Source of the DNA: Mytilus edulis
Lineage: Eukaryota > Mollusca > Bivalvia > Mytilida > Mytilidae
Assembly (NCBI RefSeq): GCF_963676685.1
Contig: NC_092345.1
Location: 73,335,960-73,399,959, forward strand
Reading direction: 5' to 3'
DNA: 64,000 nucleotides
The position numbers were made by a program, and so were the translations under genes. Below, in pieces: positions 34,328 to 48,200 of this stretch. The number at the start of each line of letters is the position of its first letter. Within the stretch, counting starts at the first letter, position 1. The notes beneath the pieces were generated by a model. It ran no database searches, had not been told where the DNA came from, and worked only from the letters and a program-made list of their open reading frames with translations.

Positions 34328-35840
34328 AGTTGTTCAATTGAAACAAAAAACAAACTTGATCTCTAACTCAAACAGTATGAAATGAAATGCAAGCCAAATT
34401 TGTAACTAATACATGACAGGGGCGTGCCAGGATTTGATGCAAGGTTGCACCCCTGAAGGGCTCAGAGGACCATATTTACTTGCCCACTCTCATCAGATGA
34501 ATGGGGATAAGTAAACCCTCATTATTTGTGTAAAATGTGAAAAATAAAAAATTATGGTATAATTGTAATAAGTATTATGGAATGCCGTATTGGAACTCAA
34601 TTTTTCAGTACTAACTAATATTGTATAAAACTCAATCATTTTAAAGATATTAAACAACCCTAAAATTAAAAGTATTTTAATTTGAACATGATTTTAATCT
34701 GGCATTTTTGTCCAGTCTTCAAAATTCGCAATAATAAATGCATGCAATAATTTCTCAATTAACAGTAAAAAGAGCAATGTTAATGCAAGTTATTGAATGG
34801 AAACTAAAACACACAGTAGTGTGTGTAATCCATTTAATTAACATCTGAACTTGATGTTCCGATTATCTAATAACATAGGCATTTATAACATTTAACTCTC
34901 ATTATCTTGTACTGGGTTGACTCAAATGTTGAAATTTTCCAGTGGTCTTAAACTTTGTCTCATATAAAATAAATATGTGTATTTTGAATACTGGTGAGTT
35001 GAAATTTTATTTGTCTCGAACCGAATTAAAAGTACCAAGGTTAACCAAAGCATTTATATTGCTGTATCATCTTGATCACAAACCAATACAATACACATAA
35101 TTTATGTCAAAACCCAGTACAATTTTTTAGAAATTATTCACTCAGCTAAAATCCTAAGGAAAAAATGTTAAAAAAAAACAACTAAGAAACAAACAATGCC
35201 TAGTTCTTTTTATTTCGTTATTTGATCTTTTTGTGATAATTCTTCATATCATGCTTCTTGGTGGAGATAGAAAATTAGCAGTGGTATTTTCTAGATAAAG
35301 AGAGTCAACTGTATTACAAATGTACTTATCAAGGAAACAGAATGGGATAAGATGTGACGGGTGTAAAAAATATACAAATTATTTTGTTGCATAAAAATGT
35401 AGAACAACAAATCTCATCTAAACTTAATATCAAAAGTTCTGATCTAGAGCCAGATTAAGACATAGTAGCAGTGGAAACCATATAATACACATCTGAGCAT
35501 GAGATGTCTGCTTAATAAACCTGTACAACATATACATTTAAGTAAGGCAAACAAATGAAAGTATAATGATAAAAACAGAAAGAGCAAAAACTGGATTCAA
35601 AGAAACTGTATTATATATATATACATCTCAGTCTGAACTAGCACTTTTTTATGAATGGAATAGTGATATACATTTCAACCTGAACTAGCACTTCTTTCTG
35701 TTGGGTTTATTGTAGAAAACATACACCAGTAGAGCTAGAACCTACTTCAAATCAAAACTGTTTTAAATCTTCATCTGATGAATTACACATTGAACCTTTA
35801 ATAAGTTTGAAAACAAAATACAAGTTGTCATAACCATTAT
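34328..35840. other. Intergenic sequence, possibly TFCP2 3'UTR in part
   Basis: No coding features. It contains TTTATT at 35706 and 35210, which read as AATAAA on the TFCP2 strand. The segment at 34420-34450 (CAGGGGCGTGCCAGG) resembles one end of a GGGGCG-type DNA transposon, but no partner end was found. Confidence 0.4.
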
Positions 35841-35844
35841 AAAT

Positions 35845-36120
35845 GGATTATACCTGTAACAGTAAATGTATTCATTACCATTAACGATTTAACATACAAG
35901 GTAATAACAGATATTACACATATACATAGTAAGTGTATTCAGTATCATAAACTATGTAACAAACCAGGTAAATACACATGTTAACAGTAAGTGTATTCAT
36001 TATCATTAACGATGTAGCATACCAGGTAATAACAGATATTACACATGTACACAGTAAGTGTATTCATTATCATAAACAATGTGTCATACCAGGTAAATAC
36101 AGACATTACAACAAATCCTT
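35845..36120. repeat. Imperfect tandem repeat, about 56-68 bp, four units
   Basis: Units start with GTAAGTGTATTCATTATCAT or near variants at about 35863, 35929, 35985 and 36053. They include ACCAGGTAAATACA and CAGATATTACACATG. The array is just beyond the TFCP2 stop, probably in its 3'UTR. Confidence 0.8.
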
Positions 36121-36246
36121 GCTACATATAACTGTAACAGAGATACAAGTATGCTGCCCAACACATGTGATAGTTGTGACATAAGAGGCAATAGTGACAC
36201 TTTACAGTCTGAAGTCTTTATCCTCAACAAACTATTTTACACATTT

Positions 36247-36293
36247 TCAGCTCATTTCCTTGAGTAGTATTTTGTACTGCATTGAGTTTTCAT
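36247..36293 (-). CDS. TFCP2: TFCP2-like last coding exon
   Basis: The acceptor TTTTCTTTCAG is followed by 47 nt encoding [15 protein letters not shown] and a TGA at 36247-36249 (the D is split across the junction). It matches the vertebrate C-terminus ending in SYHIILK. The 3'UTR runs towards lower coordinates; a candidate AATAAA (as TTTATT) is at 35706-35711, but the true end cannot be set from sequence. Confidence 0.88.
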
Positions 36294-39200
36294 CTGAAAG
36301 AAAAGAAAACAAAGCAGATTAAAATCTGTTATATTCAGAATCAAACCTAAAAATTGATAGTTAATAATGTATTGATATAATGAAATAATTATGCTTATTT
36401 TATTAATTTGAATAAGAATTTTAGTCACAAGGACTGGTTTACGAGATCTTAAAGTCTGGTATTCATCTTTAACATAGGTAAACCAGATTTTTTCAAACAA
36501 GAATATGTAAATACATTTTTCCTATGGATCCCATTGAGAACCTTATGTCAACAATTGTACCATGTTTGCAAAAGGATCTTTCAATTTCTGATCCCCTCTG
36601 ATCTCCTGAAGTGTCAAAACTTTCCCCTTGGTCAATGTCTGAAAAGTAGCAGAATCAAATACTGTATTTATCTGTTCACAATTAAATGGGAAATGTTTAT
36701 GAAAGGACCATCCATTTATTATTTCTGGTCATTTTGGGTCAAATGGACAGATTGGTCTTAAACCAGATGATAAAATGTTAAGGGTTGAGATCTCAAAAAA
36801 ACATGTTTCACCACATATTTGCGCCTATCCTAAGTTAAGAACCTCCTGCCATAGTTTCTTTTGTGTTTTTTTTATTTGGTTCATTGATATATTTCCCAGT
36901 GAAGTTTGGCATCCATTTCATTGAACCAGTATTCATTTTGTTAAGGGGCCAGGTGAAGCACTTCTCTGAGTGTGTGAATTCTTACATTGAAGACCCATTG
37001 GTATTCTTAGGCTGTTTTCTGCTCTTTTGTCCGCTTGTCACCTCTTTGACACATTCCCTGTTTTCATTCTCAATTTTATTACTGCCAGAGATCAAATGAC
37101 AGTTCAAAGTAATGAAAGCACATTCAGTTTTAAACATATCCACTATTTTTTAATCTTAATACCTTTCATGGCTTCAACTACAAATCTAGCCTGGTCTTTA
37201 AAATTCTGAACAACCTAAAAAAGAAATATGTGTTCAATAATGATTTTTGTTTTATTGTATAACTATTTTTTACCTTCTAAAGGTTTTAGCCTTACCAAGC
37301 TAAGCAAGCTAAGCAAGAGTTGTGTCCCTTCCTTAGTCAAACTTATGGTTTTCGTTTCAGTCGAACTAAGGGCATCTCAAAATGTTTCTATAGTCTGGCT
37401 GACTTCAAGTTTAACAAAAATTTACTGTACTTTTGTTTCTAATGCCGAGTTCACACGTAATTCGAATTAGATACGCATTAACTAATTCGAATTAGTTTAA
37501 TTCGTATTCGAAACGTTTTACGTCCTAACGTAATTCGAATTGCAATACGCGCGCTTTACTGTATTAACGACATTACTTTTAATTTGTATTAACAAAAACG
37601 CAAATCTAATGCGAATTGGTTTATTCGAATATGCCAATTCGAATCAATTTGAATTAAAACAGAAGAGTGTGTGAACGCAATTAGCGAAATGATTGCATTC
37701 AATTCAAATTAAATGTACATGTGAACAAGGCATAAAATGAGTCTTCAGTTATAAATGTTGTGTAGATAAACATATAATTATAAACAAATTTCATCTAACC
37801 AAAACTGCTGTCTCCCCATGCATTTTGATTGATTAATTGGTGTTTTAAAATGCGACTTTGAGCATATTTATCTATATTGTGGCAGTCTGTTTTATTGATG
37901 CAATCCATACCTCATTTGTGATAAGTATATAAATCCCTGATGGACCAGAACAGTATAATTCTGCTATCTGTTGTGATGATACACTGTACAACTTTGCCAG
38001 TTTTCCAATTAGTTCTTGACTTGTGAATGTATCTAAATACAGGGCATGGTAAACTGAAAAGTAAAAGCTAGTATGTCACAATTGAACTCTGATATCAAGG
38101 AAACTGCATCAAGTGCAGGGCATGGAAAACTGATAACATTAGACTCTGCAGAGAAGGAATCACTTACCTGGCAAAAATATGTCATTTTGATATTCATATT
38201 CACCCTTGTCATGATAAAGACAACTCTTTCTCCAGAAACATTTTTTAAGCGTAATCCACAAAATCAGACAAAATAATTTTTTCAAACAGATTAATAACTG
38301 CATCAACAATTTTCCAACAGGGATGATTTATCCATGTTATTATCAAAAGTCACATTAATAAGACTAAACTATCATTGTACAGGTGTTCACAATTTAGAAC
38401 AAATATCCTTATTGGATATTGAACCATTTAATTTTAATGCATTGGTTTTCATAAGCAACAAAATCAGAATAGATATTTTCTTTAAATGGATATATAACTG
38501 CAGCAAATATCCAACCATTACCATCATAACCAAAAGCTTCAAAATTAAGCTGGATATTTATTGTACAAGTGATTGCATCTTTTAGATTGAGAGACCACTT
38601 TATCAGTTTTCTCTATGTTACATGTACTTATGTTGTCCCCTTCATTACAACCTCTTAAATAACCCTGTAACAACAGAATATTCAAAGTTTGGTTGTGGTT
38701 GTAAAAAGTGTCAATTATGAACTGTATTTAATTCCCTTAACCAAAAATCAGTAAAAAAAAATCAAAATCTTCCAAGTCTTTAAGGGGTCTACTTATGGTT
38801 TCAGTCATATTAACATTTTTGTTCATCTTGTATTGCAGATCTTTTTTGCTGAAAACAGTTATTGTCTAATCATAAATTCCAACATTGTGTATGTACTGAA
38901 CTTACCTGAATCTGTTTCTTGACATACAAATATTGTTAAACGAGGCCTCACGGCTCTATAATAAAAAAAAAATGTCCTTTAGCCAATTATAGCTCCTTTA
39001 CAAATATATACAAGCATTTAAATTATTGATTTTTTTCGTTATTATTCAGCTGTCAAAGGGCTATAACATCCCCAAATTAATTGATCACTGCTGATTTTCA
39101 AACTTTAGCAATATATTGAGACCTTTTTGCATGTTTAAAAAAAATTCAATTAACATTTTAAAAACAAAGACTCTCCATAATTATCATTTTACATTTCCAA

Positions 39201-42200
39201 GACATACAAGTCCGTTGATCATAATCATCAGCCCATTGACTTAAATTTGATCAAAGTCCAATGTGAGTTAAAGGATCGAGGGCACTTATTACATGTGTGT
39301 TGAACTAATAATCAGATGTACATTTTGTACAGACAGATCATCAGACATCAGTCTTTCCATAACTCCTTCCAGAGTTTGTAAATTTCATACATTAGATGAA
39401 TTCTGTTTCATTCTATTTACATTTGTTTAAAAAAATAAGATAGATAAATCAAAATTTGTTAAGTGGAACTTTGGTAAATCTGAATCACAGTTTTTTTTTA
39501 ACTATTTGCATGAAAACAGATTGACAAGTTTATGGTTTTGGTTGTATAAATAATTTAGACAAGACATGTGCAGAAGAAAGATTTTTTTTCACAAGCTTAA
39601 AGCTCAGTAGATAAAGAAAGAAAGCTATTAAAAAGTTAAATGTGATGAGGTAAGCTTACTGGACTTGTTTTATCAAAAGGATATAGCGGGTTATTTTAGA
39701 GGGTGTAAAATTGCGATTTTCATTGAAAAAAGTATACTAAATATTTTGGTGTTTATTATCTTGGCAGATTCAAACTTTTATCAATACCTTTGCATGTACG
39801 CTATAAAATTGGCCATGGTGTAGTCAGTTTATTTTTGATCTATGAGTTTGACAGTCCCTCTGGTATCTTTCGTCCCTCTTTTACAACCCTTAAAAATAAT
39901 ATGCTATATATACTGTAACTTACTTGGATTGTAAGGCATTATTGAGTCGTATACCATCTGCTATACCACAAATCTGTATGAGATCATCTCTTGTCAACCT
40001 CAATATATCTGGACCTTTAATATCAATGAAAGAAAAAGTTGTATGACACAGAATGAATGTGGTCTAATAACTTAAACTTGAAAAATAAAAAATTTTAAAT
40101 TGGACATTTACCTATTATGGTCCAATTTTCAAAATCTAAATACATGGTTAGATTCAGCATATCATAGAACCCCAATAATTTAATTTTTGATGAAATCAAA
40201 TAATGTTCAATCTAGACCCTTTAAACCTCAATGTGGACCAATTTGATAATTGGGCCCATAATCAAAAATCTAAGTACATGTTTAGATTCAGCATACCAAA
40301 GAACCCAAAGAATTCAATTTTTGTTAAAATCAAACTAAGTTTAATTTTGGACCCTTTGGACCTTAATGTAGACCAATTTGAAAATAGGACCAAAAATTAA
40401 GAATCTAAATACTCGGTTAGATTTGGCATATCAAAGAACCTCAATAATTCATTTTTTGATGAAATCAAACAAAGTTTAATTTTGGACCCTTGTTGGGACC
40501 AAAACTCCCAAAATCAATCTCAACCGTCCTTTTGTGGTCATAAACCTTGTCTTAAAATTTCATAGATTTCCATTTACTTATACTAAAGTTATTGTGCGAA
40601 AACCAAGAAAAATGCTTATTTGGGACCTTTTTTTGCCCCTAATTCCTATACTGTTGGGACCAAAACTCCCAAAATCAATCCCAACCTTCCTTTTATGGTC
40701 ATAAACCTTATGTTAAAATTTCATAGATTTCTGTTTACTTATACTAAAGTTATTGTGCGAAAACCAAATGTCTTTGGACGATGACGACGCCAACGTCATA
40801 CCAATATACGACCAAAAAATTTTCAATTTTTGCGGTCGTATAATAAATTAAACCTCGCATTATGAAATGGTTTATATGAATTTAACAGGACTTTTCATAA
40901 AACAGCAAAAATCAAAATTGCATTTTGTCTAAAATGAGAAAATGCAATAATAAATGCAGCCAATAATTTGTGAATTTACAGTACAATGTCATTGAAAATA
41001 TATGTTTGTTGACTGGTTACACTTCTGGTAACTGCTAATATGACATTCTTATTTGAGATTACCTCTGTATTGTGTACTTCTTCACTTTACTGTAGTCTGT
41101 CTGTTTATCTAAAAACCTATGCATCATTTTCACCACTCATACATTATTTCCTTCCAAATCATGAAATAAATATTTTGATGTGACACTTGTAAAATTTTTC
41201 ATTGATTTGTTTTAACAATTGGATTGTTGTGCAAAATGTGACAGCATTTGGAGAACTCTTTTCTTGGTACCCTCGTTACTTTGTTGGGTGAAGTAACCCA
41301 CATCTTTGTTTTGTTTTTGTACAGATTTAGCACTTATATCTCCTTGAACCAGTTCTATGGACTGTCTTTAATTTGCAGTCTTGTGCATGACATCATACAG
41401 ATAAGGAGTTTTGAAATGACGTCATACAGATTATAGGTTTGACATGACATCATACAGATTAGGGATTTGATAAAGCTTTGCAACTGAGTGACTGCAATCG
41501 ATGACGTGACATCATACAGATTAAAGGTGTGATAAAGCTTTTGCAACCGTGCTGATATCGATATCATCACGGGTGGCTGATACAGCACGCTTGCCATTGA
41601 TTGTATTACACATACAATTTATCTGTATTCATTACTAAGTATATAATAAAAGGTATTATTATACACACCTGAGAAATTTTGGAACACTCTAACATGACTG
41701 CTAAATCTATTGGCTTGTAACCATGCTGAAACAGTATCTGCTATAGCATCTGATGGCAGTGGTATCTAAAGTAAAAAAAAATATATGATGATGTAAGATA
41801 AATTTCTGAAGAAGCATTTGATGGCAGGGAAACCTATAGTTTCTGTAAAATCTTTTGGTTTCTGATGGATTGTCATCTCATTTGAGATCATACCCTCCCT
41901 CTTATTATTACCTATCATTTTTCAATTAAGTTGGAAAAATGAGAAATGAGAAAAATTCGTACAATTCCATGAGTAAGTGTACAACTTCAATCAGTGTACA
42001 ATCTTTTAGTTAAGTTTCAAGTTTGTACTACAATGAGTTACATCTGAAGGTGGAGTTGATCACACAAAAAAAGGTTCTGCACTTCTTGACATACACATGC
42101 CTTTTCTAAAGTAACATTCAATGTTAATCAATGTCTAAGTCATATCATAAGAAATCTACCAAACTAACCCCATCTAAGATTTTTTTCTCCTTTGATGTTT

Positions 42201-45200
42201 TTATCTCTGGACTTTTGACCTTCTTTTCATTGTCTTCTTCACTATTACATCTGAATGGTGAAGAGGCTGCTGACATTGATGGAGGCGTGCTACAATAATA
42301 ATTAACAAATGTATTTAGTGTCCCTTTAATACACATATATTAATTTAATGTTCAGTTCTTTTTATTAACAATAATAAAAAATTAACACATAATTTTTGAA
42401 CAAGAACATATGATGTTCCATATAATTTGCAGAATGATTCTTATGCTGGTTTTGCTTTATAAAAAAAAATTTAAGCACTGAACTTGCTTCGTACATTAAC
42501 AATTAAATGATATAAAGAACCTTACGGTGAATTTGTATTGATCTGGGAAAAACTTTCACTCAAATTGGCAAAAGAACCATTTCTTCCAATAAAACTAGAT
42601 TCACCCAGCGCAGCACTACTACTAGGTGTTGAAGGTCCTGGCTGTAATATTGTGGATGCCATCTGGTCTACATTTATCTGTAAAGAAAAGATATGTGATA
42701 TGTAGTGTTACTATATTTCATGTGGAAAAGCTGAAATATACAAATCAAATTGAAAGAAATTACAGGTCAAAAGATGGGAAGAATTACAGCTTTTATATTT
42801 TTATCAAATCATGATTCCATTTATTTAATCAGTAGAAAACCCTACATAAAGATTCCTCTTAAAAAGTTGTGAAATGCAGTTCGACTTAAGAATCAAACAT
42901 AGGTACAATTAGATAAAGACAATTTAAACTACGATCTTGGTCTACTCAAATTTACTGTAATGGTTGTTATTTGGGGCAATGCTATGTTTAAACATAGATA
43001 TCAGTACTATTTTTCTAGCACAAATCTATTCAACACAAATTAATATTTTCACTGATCTGATGGAAGCAGATGTTCAGAATTAGTTTTAATAATTTTCTTA
43101 AAGATTCAAATATTTAGACAACTGAAAAAATTTATATAAAAGAATCCGGATTTATAATAGCATATTACATATTGGGAATGTTAAGTTAAATACAGGACCA
43201 CCCCTCTTGGTCATTGAATTTTGGAGTTTGATTTTTGTACTTAAACTCAGAATTCAACAAATCAAAATGGTAAATTTGAAGTTATCGAGCACATGAGTAC
43301 TGAGTAAAGTTTTATGACCGAGAGACCAGATTCACATTGTGATACAACTATTTTGTTAATAAATCATAATGTAAAAAGGTAACATACCTGAGTTAATACT
43401 GTACATTCATAGGAAGGCTGATATTTATCCTGTAAAAATAAGAAATTAAAGAATATACTTTACAAATTGTATCAGTTCCTGATGCTAAATACAATTAAAA
43501 GACAATAAATCTGAATGCTACTTCTAAAACTAGTAACTACAAAACAATTTAAGCTTATTATAGGACAATTCATTTTTGTCATCTGAAGTTACTTAGCTTA
43601 ATAAACTGAAATGGTTTTTAAATAAAAAAAATGGGATTTTCTTATATGTACAACCCTAATGACAATGTGTTTTATTTAGAAGTTAAATTCGGCACAACTT
43701 TAGTGTATAAAAGTTTTTCCTTTTTTAAGTAATGTTTTTCATTTCTAAAATCTCCCAATAACTCTAGGTTATGCTGCTAAAGCCTCTTCCTCATTATCAA
43801 GTTATATCTAACATGAAGAACCAGTGAAATTTAGGTTTTGCATTTCTATTGGTAATCAATATACTAACAATGAAAGGAGATACAAAATAAATGTCATTGA
43901 AACAGGATAACTAAAAATAACACCTCAAGGTTATTCATTAAAAGAGACACAATAATGAAACTTATTGTACTTTATACATATATTCTGTAACATTATCTTA
44001 AAATAAAAATAAACATCACATTTTAAGATATTTTGTCAAGAGCAGACAATATAACCAATGTTGATGTCAACAAGTACAAGATAAGAGGTAACTTTTACTT
44101 TTTGGGTAAAAATACATAGGAGAAATAGGAACTTAAAAGGTTCCATATATATTCATTAAATGTACAGCAATTCTTTAAAAGATAAAAAATAGGAACTTTC
44201 TTACACATTCTTTTGGTTTTACCGTTTGAATGGTTTTACACTAGTAATTTGGGGGCATTTTATAGCTTGTTGTTCGGTGTGAGCCAAGGCTCCGTGTTGA
44301 AGGTCGTATATTGACCTATAATGGTTTACTTTTTTAAATTGTTATTTGGGTGGAGAGTTGTCTCATTGGCACTCACACCACATCTTCCTATATCTATTTT
44401 AAAACAGATACACTTTACTGATTTAGACTACAACATACCTTATCTGTTTCATTTAATTTATCAATCTTTTCTCTGTCTGTTTTATGTTTTCTGTCTGCTC
44501 CTTTAGGCTGTAATGAAAATAATGGTTTTAAAAAGTCTAAGTCAACATACATTAAATAATTTTTCAGCTCAGGACAGGCAGTCAAGTCTACTGTACTTTT
44601 TTTCCAAATTAAAATGAATTATACTTCATCTACTTGTAAACTTTCCAATTCCTTACATTCTATTTTTTGAATTTCAAAAAGAATATGTGTCCACAGGACA
44701 CAATGGCATACTAGCACTATCACATTTCCAGTTCAATTAATTGTGAAGTCCGGGTTAAAACCCTATATTGGTGTATAAATTATACAGTTCACTTCAAAAT
44801 GATCATGTATACAACTGGGGATTAATATTTTTCGTGGTTACCAATTTTTGTGAATTGAAGAAATCTTGCATATTCATAGATATTTAAATTCATGGTTTTG
44901 GCATGTGGTTTTAGCAAAGTCTACATACATTTCTTTAAAAAATTATATTTTGTTGAACATTTAAATAAGTGGTTCCCCTGTACCAATGAAAACCACGAAA
45001 AATGGTATCCAATGAAAATTAATGAATCCATAGTAATTTTCAATTTGATGTGACCACAAACTACATTTAACCAAAATTATAAAACAGAATAGATAATATA
45101 ATGCCATTCTACTTTTGTAGGCACGACATTTAAATTTATACCATATACCTTGAACACTTTGACCTGACATGAGGCACAATGTAACAACTTAGAATCTTCA

Positions 45201-48200
45201 TCACCATATGTATGTGTCTCAACTTGTATCCTGAATGGCACACCCTTTTCTCCACCATGCTTCTTCTGAGTAAATTCTGTACTTATACAATGCACTTTTA
45301 TATATATACCACATTCTTTGGTAGGATCCCATACAAAGTCTATTGTATTTAAACTAGGTGTGTCTTTTTTGTAATGAATTATACCATATGATAGTGGAAT
45401 GTCTGAAAATAAAGATGGAAAATTCAATCCTATAATAAATATCTAATATTTGAATGTTCTGGACCTTCTAATTATTCGGACCATTCACATATAAGATCTA
45501 CACAAATTTAACAATCGATTAATACTGATAAATTACTTAAAATCTTGTTAAATAGAACATTCTAATTAATGAATAAACTAAATTGTATTTAACTATCACA
45601 TTTATTGTCTAGATTGAATATAATGTAATGAGAAGAATGTTTTAAATATCAGTATTTAGAAGTTCACTCCAAGAATTGTTGAAAGTTAAATCTGAAAACT
45701 CATCACATATATAGCTGACTTCTACTGTTCTATAAACCCTGAAACCAAATATCAGAAATTCTTGTAATGAGAAAGATGCAATGAAAAAATATTGATTGGA
45801 CGGGTGGACAAACTGACGGATGGACAAACTGATAACAGAGATAAAACTGTTTATCCCTTCTTCTTAAAGCAGGGGTATAATTATCAAAATTTATTGTGCA
45901 GGGATCTACATAGATGAAAATTTAAATATATCTATTTAGGACTATTATTTCATACCAAGCTCTAGAATTCTCTCCCCTGGTCGTGTCTGTTTCCAAGATT
46001 CCATTTGTTCTTTTTCCATGTATTGTAATCTTCTCTCATGGAAACAAACTCGTATAATACTCTAAAATTATACATTATTTTACAGAAGGAAAATATCAAT
46101 CTTTTAAAAAGCATAAAAAGTAAGGTAAAAAATTCACATTATTTTATTATTTTAACAACTATATTGTGGAAATCTTGAGTAATAAAAGGGTTAGCAAGGC
46201 AAACAAGCATGTGCTAATTAATAGCAATTACTGGATGGATCCATAAAATAAATATTTTTTTTGTATTCACAAAACTATTTTAAAGAGTGACAAAATAAAT
46301 TAACTCTAATTTTTCTTACAATTCAAGTTGATAAATGACCTATCAGATTTTCAGACAACCATTCTTTCTTCTTTGATTTGTTTTTCTTAGTGTTTAAATG
46401 TTTTTGGCTATCCTTTATATTAACATGCATTGTAACAATGATACTGTTTAAGATATTTCATTTATTAATATACCTTTAGATACTTTCCTTGGAAATCTGA
46501 TAAATCACCAAGTTTCTTCATTTTGACTTCATAAGACTGTCCTGTATAAATGTGAAAATGTTTAAAGAATACTTATCACAAATGAAACAAAAAAAAACAC
46601 TTAAAAGAACTTTTATATAAATATTTATAAAGTTTTATCAACACAACCAACACTAAATATCATATTTGATTTGTGCATAATACACACTTGTTTTACTCAA
46701 GACATATATGGTTGGTAAAGGAGATGCGTATTAAACACAACTGTAAACAGTTATTATAATTAATCTTTTTCAAGGATAATAGATCTTGTCATGCTGATCA
46801 ATTTTGCAATTAACACTTTACCTCCTATATTTTTCACAACAAGAGTGCACACGCTGAAATGTCTCACCTTCTTTACTAATCATTGATATTATGTTGATAG
46901 TCTTAAATACAAAGCTTTATTACAACTGTCACATAAACTTAACATTAACCAAGAAAATGAGGTCAAGGTCAGATGAACCATGCCAGGCAGGCATGTACAG
47001 CTAATAATTTTTCCATACAACAAATATAGTTGACCTATTACTTAAAGTTTAAGAAAAACAGACCAAAACTCAAAACTTATCGCTGATCAATAAACCATGA
47101 AATGAGGTCAAGGTCAAATAAAACCTGCACACGACTGACATATAGATCATAAAATATTTCCATACACCAAATATAGTTGACCTATTGCATATAGATGAGA
47201 AAAAAAAGACCAAAACTCAAAAACCTAACTTTGACCACTGAACCATGAAAATGAGGTCAAGGTCAGATGACACCTGCAGGCTAGAAATGTACACCTTACA
47301 ATCATTCCATACACCAAATATAGTAGACCTATTGCATAAAGTATAAGAAAAACAGACAAAAACACAAAAACTAAACTATAACCACTGAACCATGAAAATG
47401 AGGTCAAGGTCAGATGACACCTGCCAGTTGGACATGTACACCTTAAAGTCCTTCTATACAACGAATATACTAGACCTATTGCTTATAGTATCTGCAATAT
47501 GGACTTGACCACCAAAACTTAACCTTGTTCACTGATCCAAGAAATGAGGTTGAGGTCAAGTGAATCTCTCTGGTGGGGATGAGGACCTTGCAAGGTATGC
47601 ACATACCAAACAAAGTTATCCTATTACTTATTATAAAAGAAAATTTAACATTACAAAAAAAATAACTTTTTTTTCAAGTAGTCACTGAACCATAAAAATG
47701 AGGTCAAGGACATTGGACATGTGACTGACGGAAACTTCATAACATAAGGCATCCATATACAAAGTATTAAGTACCCAAGTCGTTCACCTTCTAAAATATA
47801 AAGCTTTTAAGAATTAAGCTAATTGCGCCGCCGCTGCTGCATCACTATCCCTATGTCGAGCTTTCTGTGACGAATTCGCAGGCTCAACAAAAATTGATAT
47901 ATTTCAAGGGCTAAAACTCAAAAAAAGGTCTATAGATTTACCTCAAATTTTCAGGGCTGATACACCAAAAATCATTATTTCATCAGGGAGGATTTTTTTA
48001 GAGTAGATGCATCTTGTAATGTTGATCTTTTTTGCAATATACAATTTAAATCTAGCTCCAAACTTCTGCAACAATCATGACAACGGGAAGGAAATGGAAA
48101 AAAAAGTTAAAAATTTCCAACATATCAACTCCATCACTCAATAAACAGCTGCGCCATGAGCGCATGATGCGCCCGACGTCTTGTGTGGAAGTTTTATGCA

